The notes under the pieces: model-generated | The model's input: only the letters and a program-made list of their open reading frames with translations | Databases searched by the model: none | Told to the model about the DNA's origin: nothing | Position numbers and translations under genes: made by a program | In this document: positions 1 to 8,434 of the stretch, piece by piece | How the letters are laid out: the number at the start of each line of letters is the position of its first letter | Numbering within the stretch: position 1 is the stretch's first letter | Source: Desulfobacterales bacterium RIFOXYA12_FULL_46_15 | GTDB lineage: Bacteria > Desulfobacterota > Desulfobacteria > Desulfobacterales > Desulfobacteraceae | Assembly (NCBI GenBank): GCA_001799395.1 | Contig: MGTJ01000129.1 | Location: forward strand, 1-40,333 | Length of the DNA stretch: 40,333 nt | Direction of reading: 5' to 3'

Positions 1-1
1 G

Positions 2-163
2 CAAATGAATGACTCAGGCATCATTTCCATTCCAGGGTTCAAGGATGCCGTGCAGTATGATTTTCGGAACAGGGAAATGACGCAGATCAAGTCATATATC
101 AGGCCACGGGAGAACACAACAGGTAATTCCTCTTTTTTTACAGGTGTTTTAAAGTTTTTTTAA
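2..163 (+). CDS. C-terminal fragment of an unidentified protein (partial, 5' end outside window)
   Basis: An open frame runs from the left edge to a TAA at 161-163 and encodes 53 residues. The fragment is rich in polar and aromatic residues and ends in a hydrophobic stretch closing with Phe, a pattern compatible with the last strand of an outer-membrane protein but not diagnostic. I do not recognise a family. It could also be a chance open frame, since only the tail is visible. The following 120 bases up to the vapC stop hold no feature I can name. Confidence 0.3.
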   Translation, partial: QMNDSGIISIPGFKDAVQYDFRNREMTQIKSYIRPRENTTGNSSFFTGVLKFF

Positions 164-282
164 GGAAGAGGTAGATGCGTCTTCCCTGGAAATGTCGGGC
201 CTGTAGCATTTTTTCTGGCTTTTCCTGTCTGATGGATCCGGTGATGCATAACGACAATTTTCCCCGAATCATACCCCAAACT

Positions 283-654
283 TTATTTTGGGAAAAATTT
301 TACACCCGGTAAATTTTCAAAATCCGAATCTTGTGTCCAGATCAGGCATTCATAAGATTGAGCGGTAGACAGAATAATGCTGTCAGCCATGGGAAGCTTA
401 TACTGCAAGCTCAATTTCGAAGCCTTCATGGCAATATCTGAAGTAAGGTCTATAACCGTGCCTTTCTGCATTGCCGCTACGACTTGAAGGGCCTCATTTT
501 CACTGGATTCGCGTAACACTACTTTGAATACTTCATATATGGTAATGACCGGTACGATTAACGATGACGGATCTTGAAGCGGGATTGCGAATGGGTCTGA
601 ATTTGGGCCTTCTGAAAAATATTCAAGCCATCCCGAAGAATCGACAATATTCAT
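283..654 (-). CDS. vapC: VapC-type PIN-domain ribonuclease toxin
   Basis: This 123-residue protein has the full PIN-domain acidic set: an N-terminal Asp in the VDSSGW stretch, a Glu in IYEVFK, an Asp in MADSII and a late acidic pair in TQDSDF. PIN-domain toxins are Mg2+-dependent endoribonucleases that usually cleave tRNA or rRNA. Its ATG overlaps the stop of the upstream antitoxin gene by four bases (ATGA), the usual arrangement of a translationally coupled toxin-antitoxin pair. Family and role are secure from motif and context; the RNA target cannot be read from sequence. Confidence 0.88.
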   Translation of the reverse strand: MNIVDSSGWLEYFSEGPNSDPFAIPLQDPSSLIVPVITIYEVFKVVLRESSENEALQVVAAMQKGTVIDLTSDIAMKASKLSLQYKLPMADSIILSTAQSYECLIWTQDSDFENLPGVKFFPK

Positions 655-857
655 AGCCTGTCGCCTTCGCGTATGAAGCCTATATTAATGCCTTTCAGGA
701 ATCCTCTTAACTCGGATATGTCCCGGTCGGGTATCATTTCTATTCGCCCATTATATTCGATAACCGTCATTTTCTGGCCTGGCCGAAGCTGGAGAGAGTC
801 TCTAATTCTTTTTGGGATGACAACCTGGTATTTAGGTGAAACAATAACAGTATTCAT
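651..857 (-). CDS. vapB: AbrB/MazE-type antitoxin (VapB-like)
   Basis: This 68-residue protein begins with a SpoVT/AbrB swapped-hairpin DNA-binding fold, visible as VSPKYQVVIPKRIRDSLQLRPGQK around residues 6-29. The C-terminal 30 residues would wrap and inhibit the neighbouring PIN toxin. A near-perfect Shine-Dalgarno sequence (AAGGAGG) lies about five bases before the ATG. It is first in a two-gene operon with vapC and is expected to autoregulate through the palindrome in its promoter. Confidence 0.88.
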   Translation of the reverse strand: MNTVIVSPKYQVVIPKRIRDSLQLRPGQKMTVIEYNGRIEMIPDRDISELRGFLKGINIGFIREGDRL

Positions 858-884
858 AACGACCTCCTTATCGATAGCATTTAG

Positions 885-919
885 GTATTACAATACTATT
901 ATCGTTATCGCTCTGTCAA
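885..919 (-). promoter_or_regulatory. Predicted vapBC promoter with palindromic operator
   Basis: On the minus strand TTGACA (919-914) is followed after 18 bases by TATTGT (895-890), a plausible sigma70 promoter. A perfect inverted repeat, GTATT-AC-AATAC (885-896, plus strand), covers the -10 box. That is where an AbrB-type antitoxin would bind to repress its own operon. The elements are seen directly; the binding is inferred. Confidence 0.5.
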
Positions 920-961
920 TCATCCGGTTCCGGGATTTTTTCATATCCGCCATAAACCCTG

Positions 962-1546
962 TTATGAGTTCCGACCTTTCCGAAGGACTTCCAGTAAGCC
1001 ATATGTAGCATTTTCCCATTTTTCTGTTGGGCCTACTGTGCTCCAACTTGCGCCATTGTTCAATTGACTCTCCAACTCTTCCATTAGCTCGGCGAGAGTA
1101 ACCAGTAGCTCTTTGATATCGTCAGGCTTTATTCCGTGCTTCTTATACAGCCCGGAAGGTTCAACTCCTGACTCTTTATGCGCGATTAGCTTTGAGCGCA
1201 CTGTGAGAATATTCGATACCAGGGTTTTGTACGGCTTCAGGCGATCTCTAAATTTGTCAGATAATCCGCTTAAGCCATTTTCATCCATAAATTTCTTTAA
1301 TCGCCGAAATCGATCTGTGCGATCATCTGTGTCGAAAATACATCCAGTTTCAATGAACATCAATTTATAGTGGGCGATGTTGGCGGCTCGAAAAAAGTCG
1401 ACGTACCGACGGTCATTCATGTCATCAAGGTATTCGTCGATAGCCTTTCCTTTACCCTGAAGAGTAAACCATATTTGATAGTGCCCCAAAGCAGCGTTCA
1501 CACTGTCTTTTACGTTATCGAAACACTCTTGAAATTTTTGATCCAT
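962..1546 (-). CDS. HEPN-domain protein, AbiU2-like
   Basis: This 194-residue, mostly alpha-helical, highly charged protein carries an RSKLIAHKE stretch near residue 115. It fits the R-x4-6-H signature of HEPN ribonucleases, which are often effectors of toxin-antitoxin or phage-defence systems. The general look, including the GLYKKHGIKPDDIKELL region after the motif, resembles AbiU2-type HEPN proteins. It stands alone beside vapBC, with no obvious nucleotidyltransferase partner. The family call rests on the motif and overall composition; defence activity is inference. Confidence 0.55.
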   Translation of the reverse strand: MDQKFQECFDNVKDSVNAALGHYQIWFTLQGKGKAIDEYLDDMNDRRYVDFFRAANIAHYKLMFIETGCIFDTDDRTDRFRRLKKFMDENGLSGLSDKFRDRLKPYKTLVSNILTVRSKLIAHKESGVEPSGLYKKHGIKPDDIKELLVTLAELMEELESQLNNGASWSTVGPTEKWENATYGLLEVLRKGRNS

Positions 1547-1570
1547 GCCTTGCTCTATACGTACTCATAA

Positions 1571-2077
1571 CGGCTATCAAGTAATTAACCGGTTGTCCGC
1601 ATATCTTTCATTAAGAAGTTTTACGAGTTGACAATTACCAGGTTCCATTTTATTTTTCAGCCGCATATCACTCATTTCAATTTAATATTAATTTTTGGAT
1701 ATCATGATGGAAAAAATATCTCAATAATAATGACGGCAATTTGACGCATGTTTAATAAAAAGAGAGGTTTTGGAACAAGATCATAATCTCTTCAGAAAAT
1801 GGTTGCAGCAGTATTATTTGGATTTTTGTTTTAAATAGGGTCATGACCCAAAGGATCATGGCTGAAAAAGAGGCGGCAGATTTCCGCCGTACAGATGAGT
1901 TCTCCGGGCTTGCCTGAGACTCTGATCTTTTCATCCCGGGCAATTTTCCATAAGGCCCCGGGTCCGGGGTATGAAAATTTCTTATGGCAAGTATCCGGTT
2001 ATGGCTTGAAATGGTTGCAGATCCGGATAAATTCCGGTATCTTTCAGGGCTGTTTATATATCTACAGGAGTTTTTTC
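1571..2077. other. Intergenic region, AT-rich, no gene seen
   Basis: About 500 bases separate the HEPN gene from the tauE-like gene. Open frames here lack ribosome-binding sites and protein-like composition. The one distinct structure is a GC-rich hairpin at 1942-1979, listed separately. Confidence 0.6.
1942..1979. repeat. Strong inverted repeat / hairpin upstream of tauE-like gene
   Basis: The CCCCG / CGGGG arms (1956-1960 and 1965-1969) enclose a GGTC loop. They are flanked by further complementary blocks, CATA/TATG and AATTTT/AAAATT, giving an almost continuous stem interrupted by small bulges. There is no clean T-tract after it on the plus strand. It may be an attenuator, mRNA leader element or bidirectional terminator; sequence alone does not decide. 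Confidence 0.4.
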
Positions 2078-2875
2078 ATGTTAACTGTTCTTCTTACCTA
2101 TTGCGGTGCAGGAGCCATTGCAGGATTTCTGGCAGGGCTTTTCGGGATTGGCGGCGGTATTGTGATAGTTCCCATGCTGATCTATGTCATGGGCGCCCAG
2201 GGGGTATCTGATGGTGTTCTCATGCATATGGCCCTTGGTACTTCCATGGCCGGCATCATGTTTACATCGGTTTCCAGTTTCATGGCACACCACCGGAGGG
2301 GAGCGGTCCGGTGGGAAGTGGTCCGCGGCATTATCTTCGGCATCTTTACCGGCACTTTTCTGGGGTCCTGTTTTGCAGCAGCCATGCCCACCGGATTTTT
2401 AAAAGGGTTCTTCTGTGTCTTTCTTTATATGGTCGCCACCCGGATGCTCATGAACAAAAAATCAAAGGCACTGAGGGAATTACCAGGCACCCTTGGCATG
2501 TTTGCCGCAGGAAATATCATCGGCGGGGTATCAAGTCTTGTGGGAATAGGCGGAGGCACCCTGTCAGTCCCTTTCATGGCCTGGTGTAATATCCCCATCC
2601 ATCATGCCATAGGCACCTCTGCCGCCATTGGTCTGCCCATTGCCGTGGCCGGTACGGCCGGTTATATTTATAATGGGTTGGGGATGGCTTCCCTTCCTGC
2701 CTATTCCATTGGTTATATCAATCTGCCGGCGCTTTTCGGAATCGCCGGCGCCAGTATTTTGACAGCCCCGCTGGGTGTCAGGCTGGCCCACAGGCTGCCT
2801 GTTGAAAGGCTCAAACAGGTTTTTGCCGTGCTGCTCTATATTGTTGGGACAAAAATGCTGACAGGACTCATCTGA
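2078..2875 (+). CDS. TauE/SafE family permease (probable sulfite/sulfonate exporter type)
   Basis: This 265-residue integral membrane protein has about eight hydrophobic segments. It carries the two family repeats, each with a Gly-rich motif: GLFGIGGGIVIVPML near residue 20 and SLVGIGGGTLSVPF near residue 150. TauE/SafE proteins move sulfite, sulfoacetate or related anions. In a sulfate reducer a sulfur-anion role is attractive but not shown. The open frame extends upstream to 1895, but the ATG at 2078 is preceded by CAGGAG at 2065-2070 and begins directly with the first membrane helix, so I chose it. It converges on plsC with a five-base gap. Confidence 0.85.
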   Translation: MLTVLLTYCGAGAIAGFLAGLFGIGGGIVIVPMLIYVMGAQGVSDGVLMHMALGTSMAGIMFTSVSSFMAHHRRGAVRWEVVRGIIFGIFTGTFLGSCFAAAMPTGFLKGFFCVFLYMVATRMLMNKKSKALRELPGTLGMFAAGNIIGGVSSLVGIGGGTLSVPFMAWCNIPIHHAIGTSAAIGLPIAVAGTAGYIYNGLGMASLPAYSIGYINLPALFGIAGASILTAPLGVRLAHRLPVERLKQVFAVLLYIVGTKMLTGLI

Positions 2876-2880
2876 TGATT

Positions 2881-3603
2881 TCACAAGGCATCGGAAATGA
2901 TCCTGCGGGTGGTGGTGATGACTTCATCCAGGCGGGCCAGGTTGTAGTCCGACATATGGATGGGTCTGTGGACCATAACTTCTACGGTCCCGGGGGTAAG
3001 GTCAAGGGAATCGGAAGGAAGAATCCGGTATGAATTTCTGATGGTCAAGGGCAGGATGGGAAGATTTGTTTCATGGGCGAACCGGAAGGCTCCTTTCTTA
3101 AAGGGCATGACTTTCCCGTCCCGGCTTCTGGTTCCTTCTGCAAAAAAAAGCACACAGGCTTTATCGGACAGTGTTTTTTTTGCAGCCTCAATGGATTGAA
3201 TGGCAGCCTCGTGATTGCCCCGGTCCACCGTGATGCAGCCCAGATGGCGACAGGCTGCCCCGAAAATGGGGATTACCCCCAGCTCTTTTTTCATGATCCA
3301 TTTGATATCCAGACCAAGGTGGCCGTGGAGAACCGGGATATCAGCCATGCTCTGGTGGTTTGACACAATCACATAAGCTGTATTCCGGGTATAGTTTTTT
3401 GTTCCCCTGATATTGACTTTCAGGGGAACAATGGCACAGCAGAGTTTGGCCCAGGTTGCAGCAATGATATTAACGGCATCCTGGCCGAGGATGATGCCGG
3501 TCAGGATGGCGATCAACCCAAAGACAAACGTAAAGGCAAAAACGAGCGGAATGACAAAAAACCATTTATAGGGTTGATAAATCAGTTTTAAAAACGGGTT
3601 CAC
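2881..3603 (-). CDS. plsC: 1-acyl-sn-glycerol-3-phosphate acyltransferase (PlsC family)
   Basis: This 240-residue enzyme has an N-terminal membrane segment at about residues 15-40. The NHx4D acyltransferase motif is SNHQSMAD (His83, Asp88), and the substrate-binding FAEGTRSRDG motif is also present. It transfers an acyl chain to lysophosphatidate in the inner membrane during phospholipid synthesis. The GTG start overlaps the stop of the DUF4340 gene (GTGA), so it is the last gene of the Gld-like ABC operon. That coupling is unusual for a housekeeping lipid gene and may only reflect shared transcription. Confidence 0.87.
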   Translation of the reverse strand: MNPFLKLIYQPYKWFFVIPLVFAFTFVFGLIAILTGIILGQDAVNIIAATWAKLCCAIVPLKVNIRGTKNYTRNTAYVIVSNHQSMADIPVLHGHLGLDIKWIMKKELGVIPIFGAACRHLGCITVDRGNHEAAIQSIEAAKKTLSDKACVLFFAEGTRSRDGKVMPFKKGAFRFAHETNLPILPLTIRNSYRILPSDSLDLTPGTVEVMVHRPIHMSDYNLARLDEVITTTRRIISDAL

Positions 3604-4541
3604 TCTTTCTTTTTCTCGTCCTTTTGTATTCCTAATAATTTCTCAACATCGGATATGATTTGTTCACCATTGAACCGGCTGAGTTCAAAGACATAATTGT
3701 TCATGGAAGAAATTCCATTGATTTTTTCTTCTGTATCTCCCTTGAACAGGATTAACTCAAGATTTGCCTCATTTTCAAGAATTATTTTGCACAAGGGTTT
3801 ATCTTTTTCAAGATCTGTCCTGGCGGGCGAATCCGGGTATTTCTGGCATTTCAGGAAGGCAAGCGTGGATAAAAGCTCTGTAACAGCCTTATGGTCTACT
3901 GAAACACCATCTTCGGAAGACCAGACGGTTTCGGTTTTTTCCTTATCTTTTTTCCCTTCCTTGGAAATCAGGGTTTTAGATTTTCCGTCTTTTTCAAGTG
4001 TCACTTTTTTTAAAGAGCCGTCTTTGAATTCCAGGACTTTCTTATCTCTGAAGTCTTCAGCCGTCCGGTCAAAATGGGATTTTAAATCACCTCCGGCATG
4101 ATAGATGTTTTTATCCTCTTTGATCATTACAAAGGTATGGTTCCTGGTCGGCGCTGTTTTGCCAAGGGAAAATTCAAAAACGGTTTCATCATTTTTCATG
4201 GCCTTGACCAAAACCCGGTTTTCATCATCCAGTTCGTATCGCTTCAGGTCCTGTTTCTCAGACACAAGGGCAGAGAGTTTCAAGGTTTTTAAGGTATTCA
4301 GCATGGTTTCAACCAAAGCCGGATCTGCCGGATATTCCTTGTCCGTGAGAACCCATTGCTTCTCTTTTTGGGTAAACTGCACGGTCCTGTCTTTTTTTTC
4401 CAGGATCAGGCCCGTCACCTGTGCAGTATCAATTGTTTTGATTTCCGGCAGGGTGTAGGTATTTTTATTTTCCTTATGAAGGAAAAGATAGGCACTGAAT
4501 AAAAGGATGAGTACGATCAGTATCAGGTATTCTTTTTTCAT
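3600..4541 (-). CDS. DUF4340 domain-containing protein
   Basis: This 313-residue protein has one N-terminal transmembrane helix (residues about 5-20) followed by a charged extracytoplasmic region. The repeated beta-rich pattern (for example VTGLILEKKDRTVQFTQKEKQWVL near residue 43) is typical of DUF4340. In many bacteria this family sits directly next to GldG-type auxiliary proteins of ABC systems, as here. Its precise function is unknown; I infer a periplasmic accessory subunit. The ATG has a GAGGA ribosome-binding site. Confidence 0.8.
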   Translation of the reverse strand: MKKEYLILIVLILLFSAYLFLHKENKNTYTLPEIKTIDTAQVTGLILEKKDRTVQFTQKEKQWVLTDKEYPADPALVETMLNTLKTLKLSALVSEKQDLKRYELDDENRVLVKAMKNDETVFEFSLGKTAPTRNHTFVMIKEDKNIYHAGGDLKSHFDRTAEDFRDKKVLEFKDGSLKKVTLEKDGKSKTLISKEGKKDKEKTETVWSSEDGVSVDHKAVTELLSTLAFLKCQKYPDSPARTDLEKDKPLCKIILENEANLELILFKGDTEEKINGISSMNNYVFELSRFNGEQIISDVEKLLGIQKDEKKKE

Positions 4542-4550
4542 GGGGTCCTC

Positions 4551-6740
4551 TTATATATTAAAACGGTTGGCAATTTTCTTTTTTCTGGCGCGTCTTTTGA
4601 CAAGGACGCCGAGACCGAAAAGGATTACCAGGATAGGCAATCCGATGATATTGGCCACCTTGATCACTCCCCTGTCAAAGGGCGTGGTTCTGACAACGGG
4701 ATTTAACATCTGCTGCTTGCTGCGCACCACGGCAATATCATCTTCGCCGTTCAAATGATCAATGGTGTTAAGAATAAACATGGCGTTGGTGGATTGTCCT
4801 TCAGGATCGAGCATATTATCCTGGAGCATCTGGGAAGAGGGAAGAACAAACAGCTTTACCGGCCTGGATGTCTCAAGAAACCCGTAACTGGCCTTGGTGC
4901 CTTCAAGAATGCCTTCAGGTTTTTTTGCAGTCTCTTTAGCTTTTTCCCCGTCTTTTTCATCGTTTATGTCCTTTTCCTCCAATTCCTTTTCAGGAATGGG
5001 TTTCCCTTTGAAATAGCTTGTGAATGTCCCGGAGAGAAGATAGGCAAGATCATAGGATTTCATTGCATCCTTTGCCTCAGGCGGGTGGATGAACATGGGG
5101 TTTAAATTGATCATGTCTTCCATGAGCCAGGATTCTTCTGACGAAGAAAGAATCTTTGTGACCATGATTTTTTCCTTATCAATATTTTCCTCCACCAGCT
5201 CAAGGGGAGAGATCTGCATGGTAATCAGGCCTTTGATGTTTTTCATGAAATCAGGTTTTGTATTGATGGAGGATTCTTTGAGCATGGGGGCAAAATAGAT
5301 GCTCTGCTCCCCGCCGCCCATTTCCTTGGGTGCCTGATGTTTGTAACATTGCCTGTCCAGTACATAGGCTTTTTTAATATTGATGCCGTAATGATTTATG
5401 AGTTTTTCAAGACCGGTATCAATGGGGAGCTGGGCCGGCGGCATTCCCATGCCGCCGGCATTGGCCTCATTAAAGGAATCTGAAATAAAGGCAAGATTGG
5501 TTCCCTTCATCAGGGCCTGGTCGATCTGGAATAATTCATAATCTGAAAATTTTTCAGTGGGTCTTGCAATGATCAGGCAGTTCAATCCATCCGGGACAGC
5601 CCCGGTTTTAAGATCAACCGGTTTGATGGAATACCTTGAAGACACAAGGGTATTGAATGCCTGAAGGCTTTCAGACGGCCTTCCCTGCATCATGGCCAGC
5701 TGGTCCGGCATCAGGGAGAGAGCGCCGTGACCGGAAAGAACCCCCAGATCCTTATTGATATGGATGAGTTTTTCCACAACTGAATTAATATCACCTTCCA
5801 GCACAGCCGGGTCGGCCATCTGATAGGTGGTTCCAATGACGGGAAGATTAACGGCCTTGATCAGAGGGATGGTTGCCGTTTCTCCTTTATATGAAATAAC
5901 AATCCCGGCTGCACCGCTGCCTCCGGCAATATTTTTATCCGGCAGGGCCGGCCATGAGAGGGCCATTAATTCATGTTTTTTTCCAACAGCCTCCAGTTCG
6001 GCTTTGTCGGAAATATCAAATTTCTTCAAGTCCAGAACTCCCAGGCTTTTTTCATTGAGCCGGCCTATGGTCTCAGTCACGGCTTTTCCCAGTTCAGGCA
6101 GTTCATCCAGCCCGATGAGGGGTGCAATGGTGTTGAGGGAAGAGGATAAATACATACTGACCGATACTTTTTCATCCAGCCGGGAAAGGACACTGACTTT
6201 TTTATTCATCTTCTGGATGGCAGTAGTGAGCTGGTATTCAAGCCCCTGGGTTGAAGTGACAGCCTCAATTTTTTCAATAAGATCCCCATGTATGATGACA
6301 ATCCCCATATAGGCATTTTTAAATTTGATCTCATCGTTTTCCATGATCCTGATCTGGACCGGCTGGATACCATAGCTTTTTGCCATATCCCGGTTTTCAT
6401 CGGCCTTCTGGGTCAGGGTGCCTTCCTCGGCAGAGACATTATAAAAGGTATAATTAAAATATTTATCCCCCTTGCTTGCATATTCTTCCAGAAGATCCCG
6501 AAGATACCTCTCTGTATTGTTGTGGGGGGCCGGAAGGTCTTTTGAAAAAAAGACTTTGATGCTTAAAGGTTCTGACAGGGTTTCGACCACATCAATGCTG
6601 GCAGGCGAAAGTGAATAGAGTCTGCCGCGGGTCAGATCGAGCCTGAAAAAGAGTGTAACCCCGGCAATATTGATCAATATGATGACCAGAATGTATAAAA
6701 TGAATTTGAAATATTTTTCTTTTAAAGAAAAAGTGCCCAT
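4551..6740 (-). CDS. GldG-like ABC-system auxiliary protein
   Basis: This 729-residue protein has an N-terminal helix at about 14-33 and a C-terminal helix (ILVILFGLGVLV) followed by a basic KRRARKKK tail. Between them is a large extracytoplasmic domain of the GldG / ABC-type uncharacterised transport type. The early text (RLDLTRGRLYSLSPASIDVVETLSEPLSIKVFFS) is typical of that family. Gld components were named from gliding Bacteroidetes, but relatives occur widely in non-gliding bacteria and their substrate is unknown. It lies ten bases after the permease gene and ten before DUF4340, in one operon. A Lys/Glu-rich stretch near residue 600 is probably a disordered linker. Confidence 0.85.
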   Translation of the reverse strand: MGTFSLKEKYFKFILYILVIILINIAGVTLFFRLDLTRGRLYSLSPASIDVVETLSEPLSIKVFFSKDLPAPHNNTERYLRDLLEEYASKGDKYFNYTFYNVSAEEGTLTQKADENRDMAKSYGIQPVQIRIMENDEIKFKNAYMGIVIIHGDLIEKIEAVTSTQGLEYQLTTAIQKMNKKVSVLSRLDEKVSVSMYLSSSLNTIAPLIGLDELPELGKAVTETIGRLNEKSLGVLDLKKFDISDKAELEAVGKKHELMALSWPALPDKNIAGGSGAAGIVISYKGETATIPLIKAVNLPVIGTTYQMADPAVLEGDINSVVEKLIHINKDLGVLSGHGALSLMPDQLAMMQGRPSESLQAFNTLVSSRYSIKPVDLKTGAVPDGLNCLIIARPTEKFSDYELFQIDQALMKGTNLAFISDSFNEANAGGMGMPPAQLPIDTGLEKLINHYGINIKKAYVLDRQCYKHQAPKEMGGGEQSIYFAPMLKESSINTKPDFMKNIKGLITMQISPLELVEENIDKEKIMVTKILSSSEESWLMEDMINLNPMFIHPPEAKDAMKSYDLAYLLSGTFTSYFKGKPIPEKELEEKDINDEKDGEKAKETAKKPEGILEGTKASYGFLETSRPVKLFVLPSSQMLQDNMLDPEGQSTNAMFILNTIDHLNGEDDIAVVRSKQQMLNPVVRTTPFDRGVIKVANIIGLPILVILFGLGVLVKRRARKKKIANRFNI

Positions 6741-6749
6741 TGTTTCTCC

Positions 6750-7454
6750 TTAATTCTTTTCATGCATGACAATATAGGTTGAAAATATGGAAATGAAGAC
6801 AACGCTTACAAAATACAGAATATCCCTTGAATCAATGATTCCCTTTGAAATGGTTGCAAAATGGGAACTGGCCCCGATGAACTCAATGACGGGAAGGATT
6901 GCCGACGGCATGAAAAACAAGAGTTTGTCAAGAATGGTGAGGGTAAAACATAAAGCCGTGCCAATGATAAAGGCCACGATCTGATTCCGGGTCAGGGAGG
7001 AAGCAAATATGCCAAGGGAACAATAGGCGGCTGCAAGAAAAACAGAACCGATGTATCCGCCGATGACGGGTCCGGGGTCAACCTGCCCGATAAGAGAAAT
7101 AAACAAGGGATAGGAAAGGGTCGGGATCAGCATGGATGCGGTGAACATTGTTGCTGCAAAAAATTTGCCCAGGGCAATATCTGTAAAAGATAACGGCATG
7201 GTTAACAGAATTTCATATGACCCGATGTTTTTTTCTTCTGAAAACAGCCTCATGGTAACGGCCGGGATGATAAAGGAAAAAATAATGGGCAGAAGGGAGA
7301 AAAAATCCCTCAGGTCTGCCCGGTCAAAAATGAAAAACGTTGAAAAGAAAAACCATCCTGTTACAATCAGGAAAAGTGATATCACGATATAGGCGACGGG
7401 CGAGATGAAATAGTCTTTAAATTCTTTAATGGCTATGGTTTTGATCTGTTTCAT
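6750..7454 (-). CDS. ABC transporter permease, GldF-like
   Basis: This 234-residue membrane protein has six predicted helices. It contains the ABC-2-type permease segment TMRLFSEEKNIGSYEILLTMPLSFTDIALGKF (about residues 66-97), in which the EExxxGTxELLL-like helix contacts the ATPase. It sits three bases downstream of the ATPase gene and just before the GldG-like gene. Predicted to form the inner-membrane channel of this Gld-type exporter; the substrate is unknown. Confidence 0.87.
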   Translation of the reverse strand: MKQIKTIAIKEFKDYFISPVAYIVISLFLIVTGWFFFSTFFIFDRADLRDFFSLLPIIFSFIIPAVTMRLFSEEKNIGSYEILLTMPLSFTDIALGKFFAATMFTASMLIPTLSYPLFISLIGQVDPGPVIGGYIGSVFLAAAYCSLGIFASSLTRNQIVAFIIGTALCFTLTILDKLLFFMPSAILPVIEFIGASSHFATISKGIIDSRDILYFVSVVFISIFSTYIVMHEKN

Positions 7455-7456
7455 GT

Positions 7457-8401
7457 TTATGCAACCTCTCTTGTCAGTTCCCGGAATATTTTTTCAAGGG
7501 CCTGGGATTCTTTGGCCAGTTGTACGATGATCCAGTCTGTTTCTTTGATTTTCAGGTAAATTTCGGATCTGAAATCCTGATCTCCTGAACTTTGAATTTC
7601 AAACGAGATAAGATCTTCTTCAGAAGGTTTAACCGCCTCTACATCAAGCATAGGGTCAATGCTTTTCAACAGGGACAGGGCATTTTCCTTATCAGCCCCT
7701 TTAAGGGACAGCCGGATCAGACTGTCAGCCTGGACCCGCTTTTTTAAATTAAGTGTGGTGTCATCGGCTACCACTCTGCCGTTGTTGATAATGGCAATCC
7801 TGTCACAGGTGGCCTCGGCTTCGCTCAGGATGTGTGTGGAAAAAATAATGGTTTTTTCCTTTCCAATGCTTTTGATGATGCTCCTGATTTCGGCAATCTG
7901 GTTAGGGTCAAGGCCGGAGGTAGGTTCATCCAGAATCAGGATTTCAGGGTTTGTCATCATGGCATGGGCCAGCCCCACTCTTTGTTTCAATCCCTTGGAA
8001 AGATTGCCGATCGGTTTGTCCATGATGCCGGAAAGGCCGCAGAGATCGGAAAGTTTCAGAAACCGGTCGTAGCGGGCCTCCTTGTCTTCAATCCCTTTTA
8101 TCCTTGCCACATAATCCAGATAGTCATACACCAGCATATTGTGATATAGCGGGGCGGATTCAGGCAGATACCCGATAAGGGATTTGATTTTTAATACGTC
8201 TTCAGGCATGTTGAAATCATTGACGTGAATCGTGCCTGAAGACGGCCTCAGATATCCGGTCAGCATTCTCAGTGTGGTTGTCTTGCCGGCCCCGTTGGGG
8301 CCTAAAAGACCTAGAATTTCACCTTTCCGGATGGTTATGCTGATATTGTTGACAGCACAGAAGTTTTTATAATACTTGGTCAGATTTTTAACTTCAATCA
8401 A
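7457..8401 (-). CDS. ABC transporter ATP-binding protein, GldA-like
   Basis: This 314-residue ATPase has a Walker A motif (GPNGAGKTTTLRM, near residue 35), a signature motif LSKGLKQRVGLA, a Walker B motif ILILDEPTSGLDP and the switch His in FSTHILSEAE. An extra C-terminal domain of about 90 residues is common in ABC-2 exporter ATPases. Translation probably starts at TTG (8401-8399), which has a strong GGAGG five bases or so upstream. It is the first gene of a five-gene operon with the permease, GldG-like, DUF4340 and plsC genes. Confidence 0.9.
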   Translation of the reverse strand: MIEVKNLTKYYKNFCAVNNISITIRKGEILGLLGPNGAGKTTTLRMLTGYLRPSSGTIHVNDFNMPEDVLKIKSLIGYLPESAPLYHNMLVYDYLDYVARIKGIEDKEARYDRFLKLSDLCGLSGIMDKPIGNLSKGLKQRVGLAHAMMTNPEILILDEPTSGLDPNQIAEIRSIIKSIGKEKTIIFSTHILSEAEATCDRIAIINNGRVVADDTTLNLKKRVQADSLIRLSLKGADKENALSLLKSIDPMLDVEAVKPSEEDLISFEIQSSGDQDFRSEIYLKIKETDWIIVQLAKESQALEKIFRELTREVA

Positions 8402-8434
8402 CGTTTCCTCCTAATGATCTGTATGGTTGTTTTA

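Noticed and set aside
673-1008. Plus-strand frame opposite vapB
   Set aside because: It is a shadow of the vapB strand and promoter, with no ribosome-binding site or recognisable domain.
1895-2077. N-terminal extension of the TauE/SafE protein
   Set aside because: The extra 61 residues are not family-like and include the hairpin region; the ATG at 2078 has a good ribosome-binding site.
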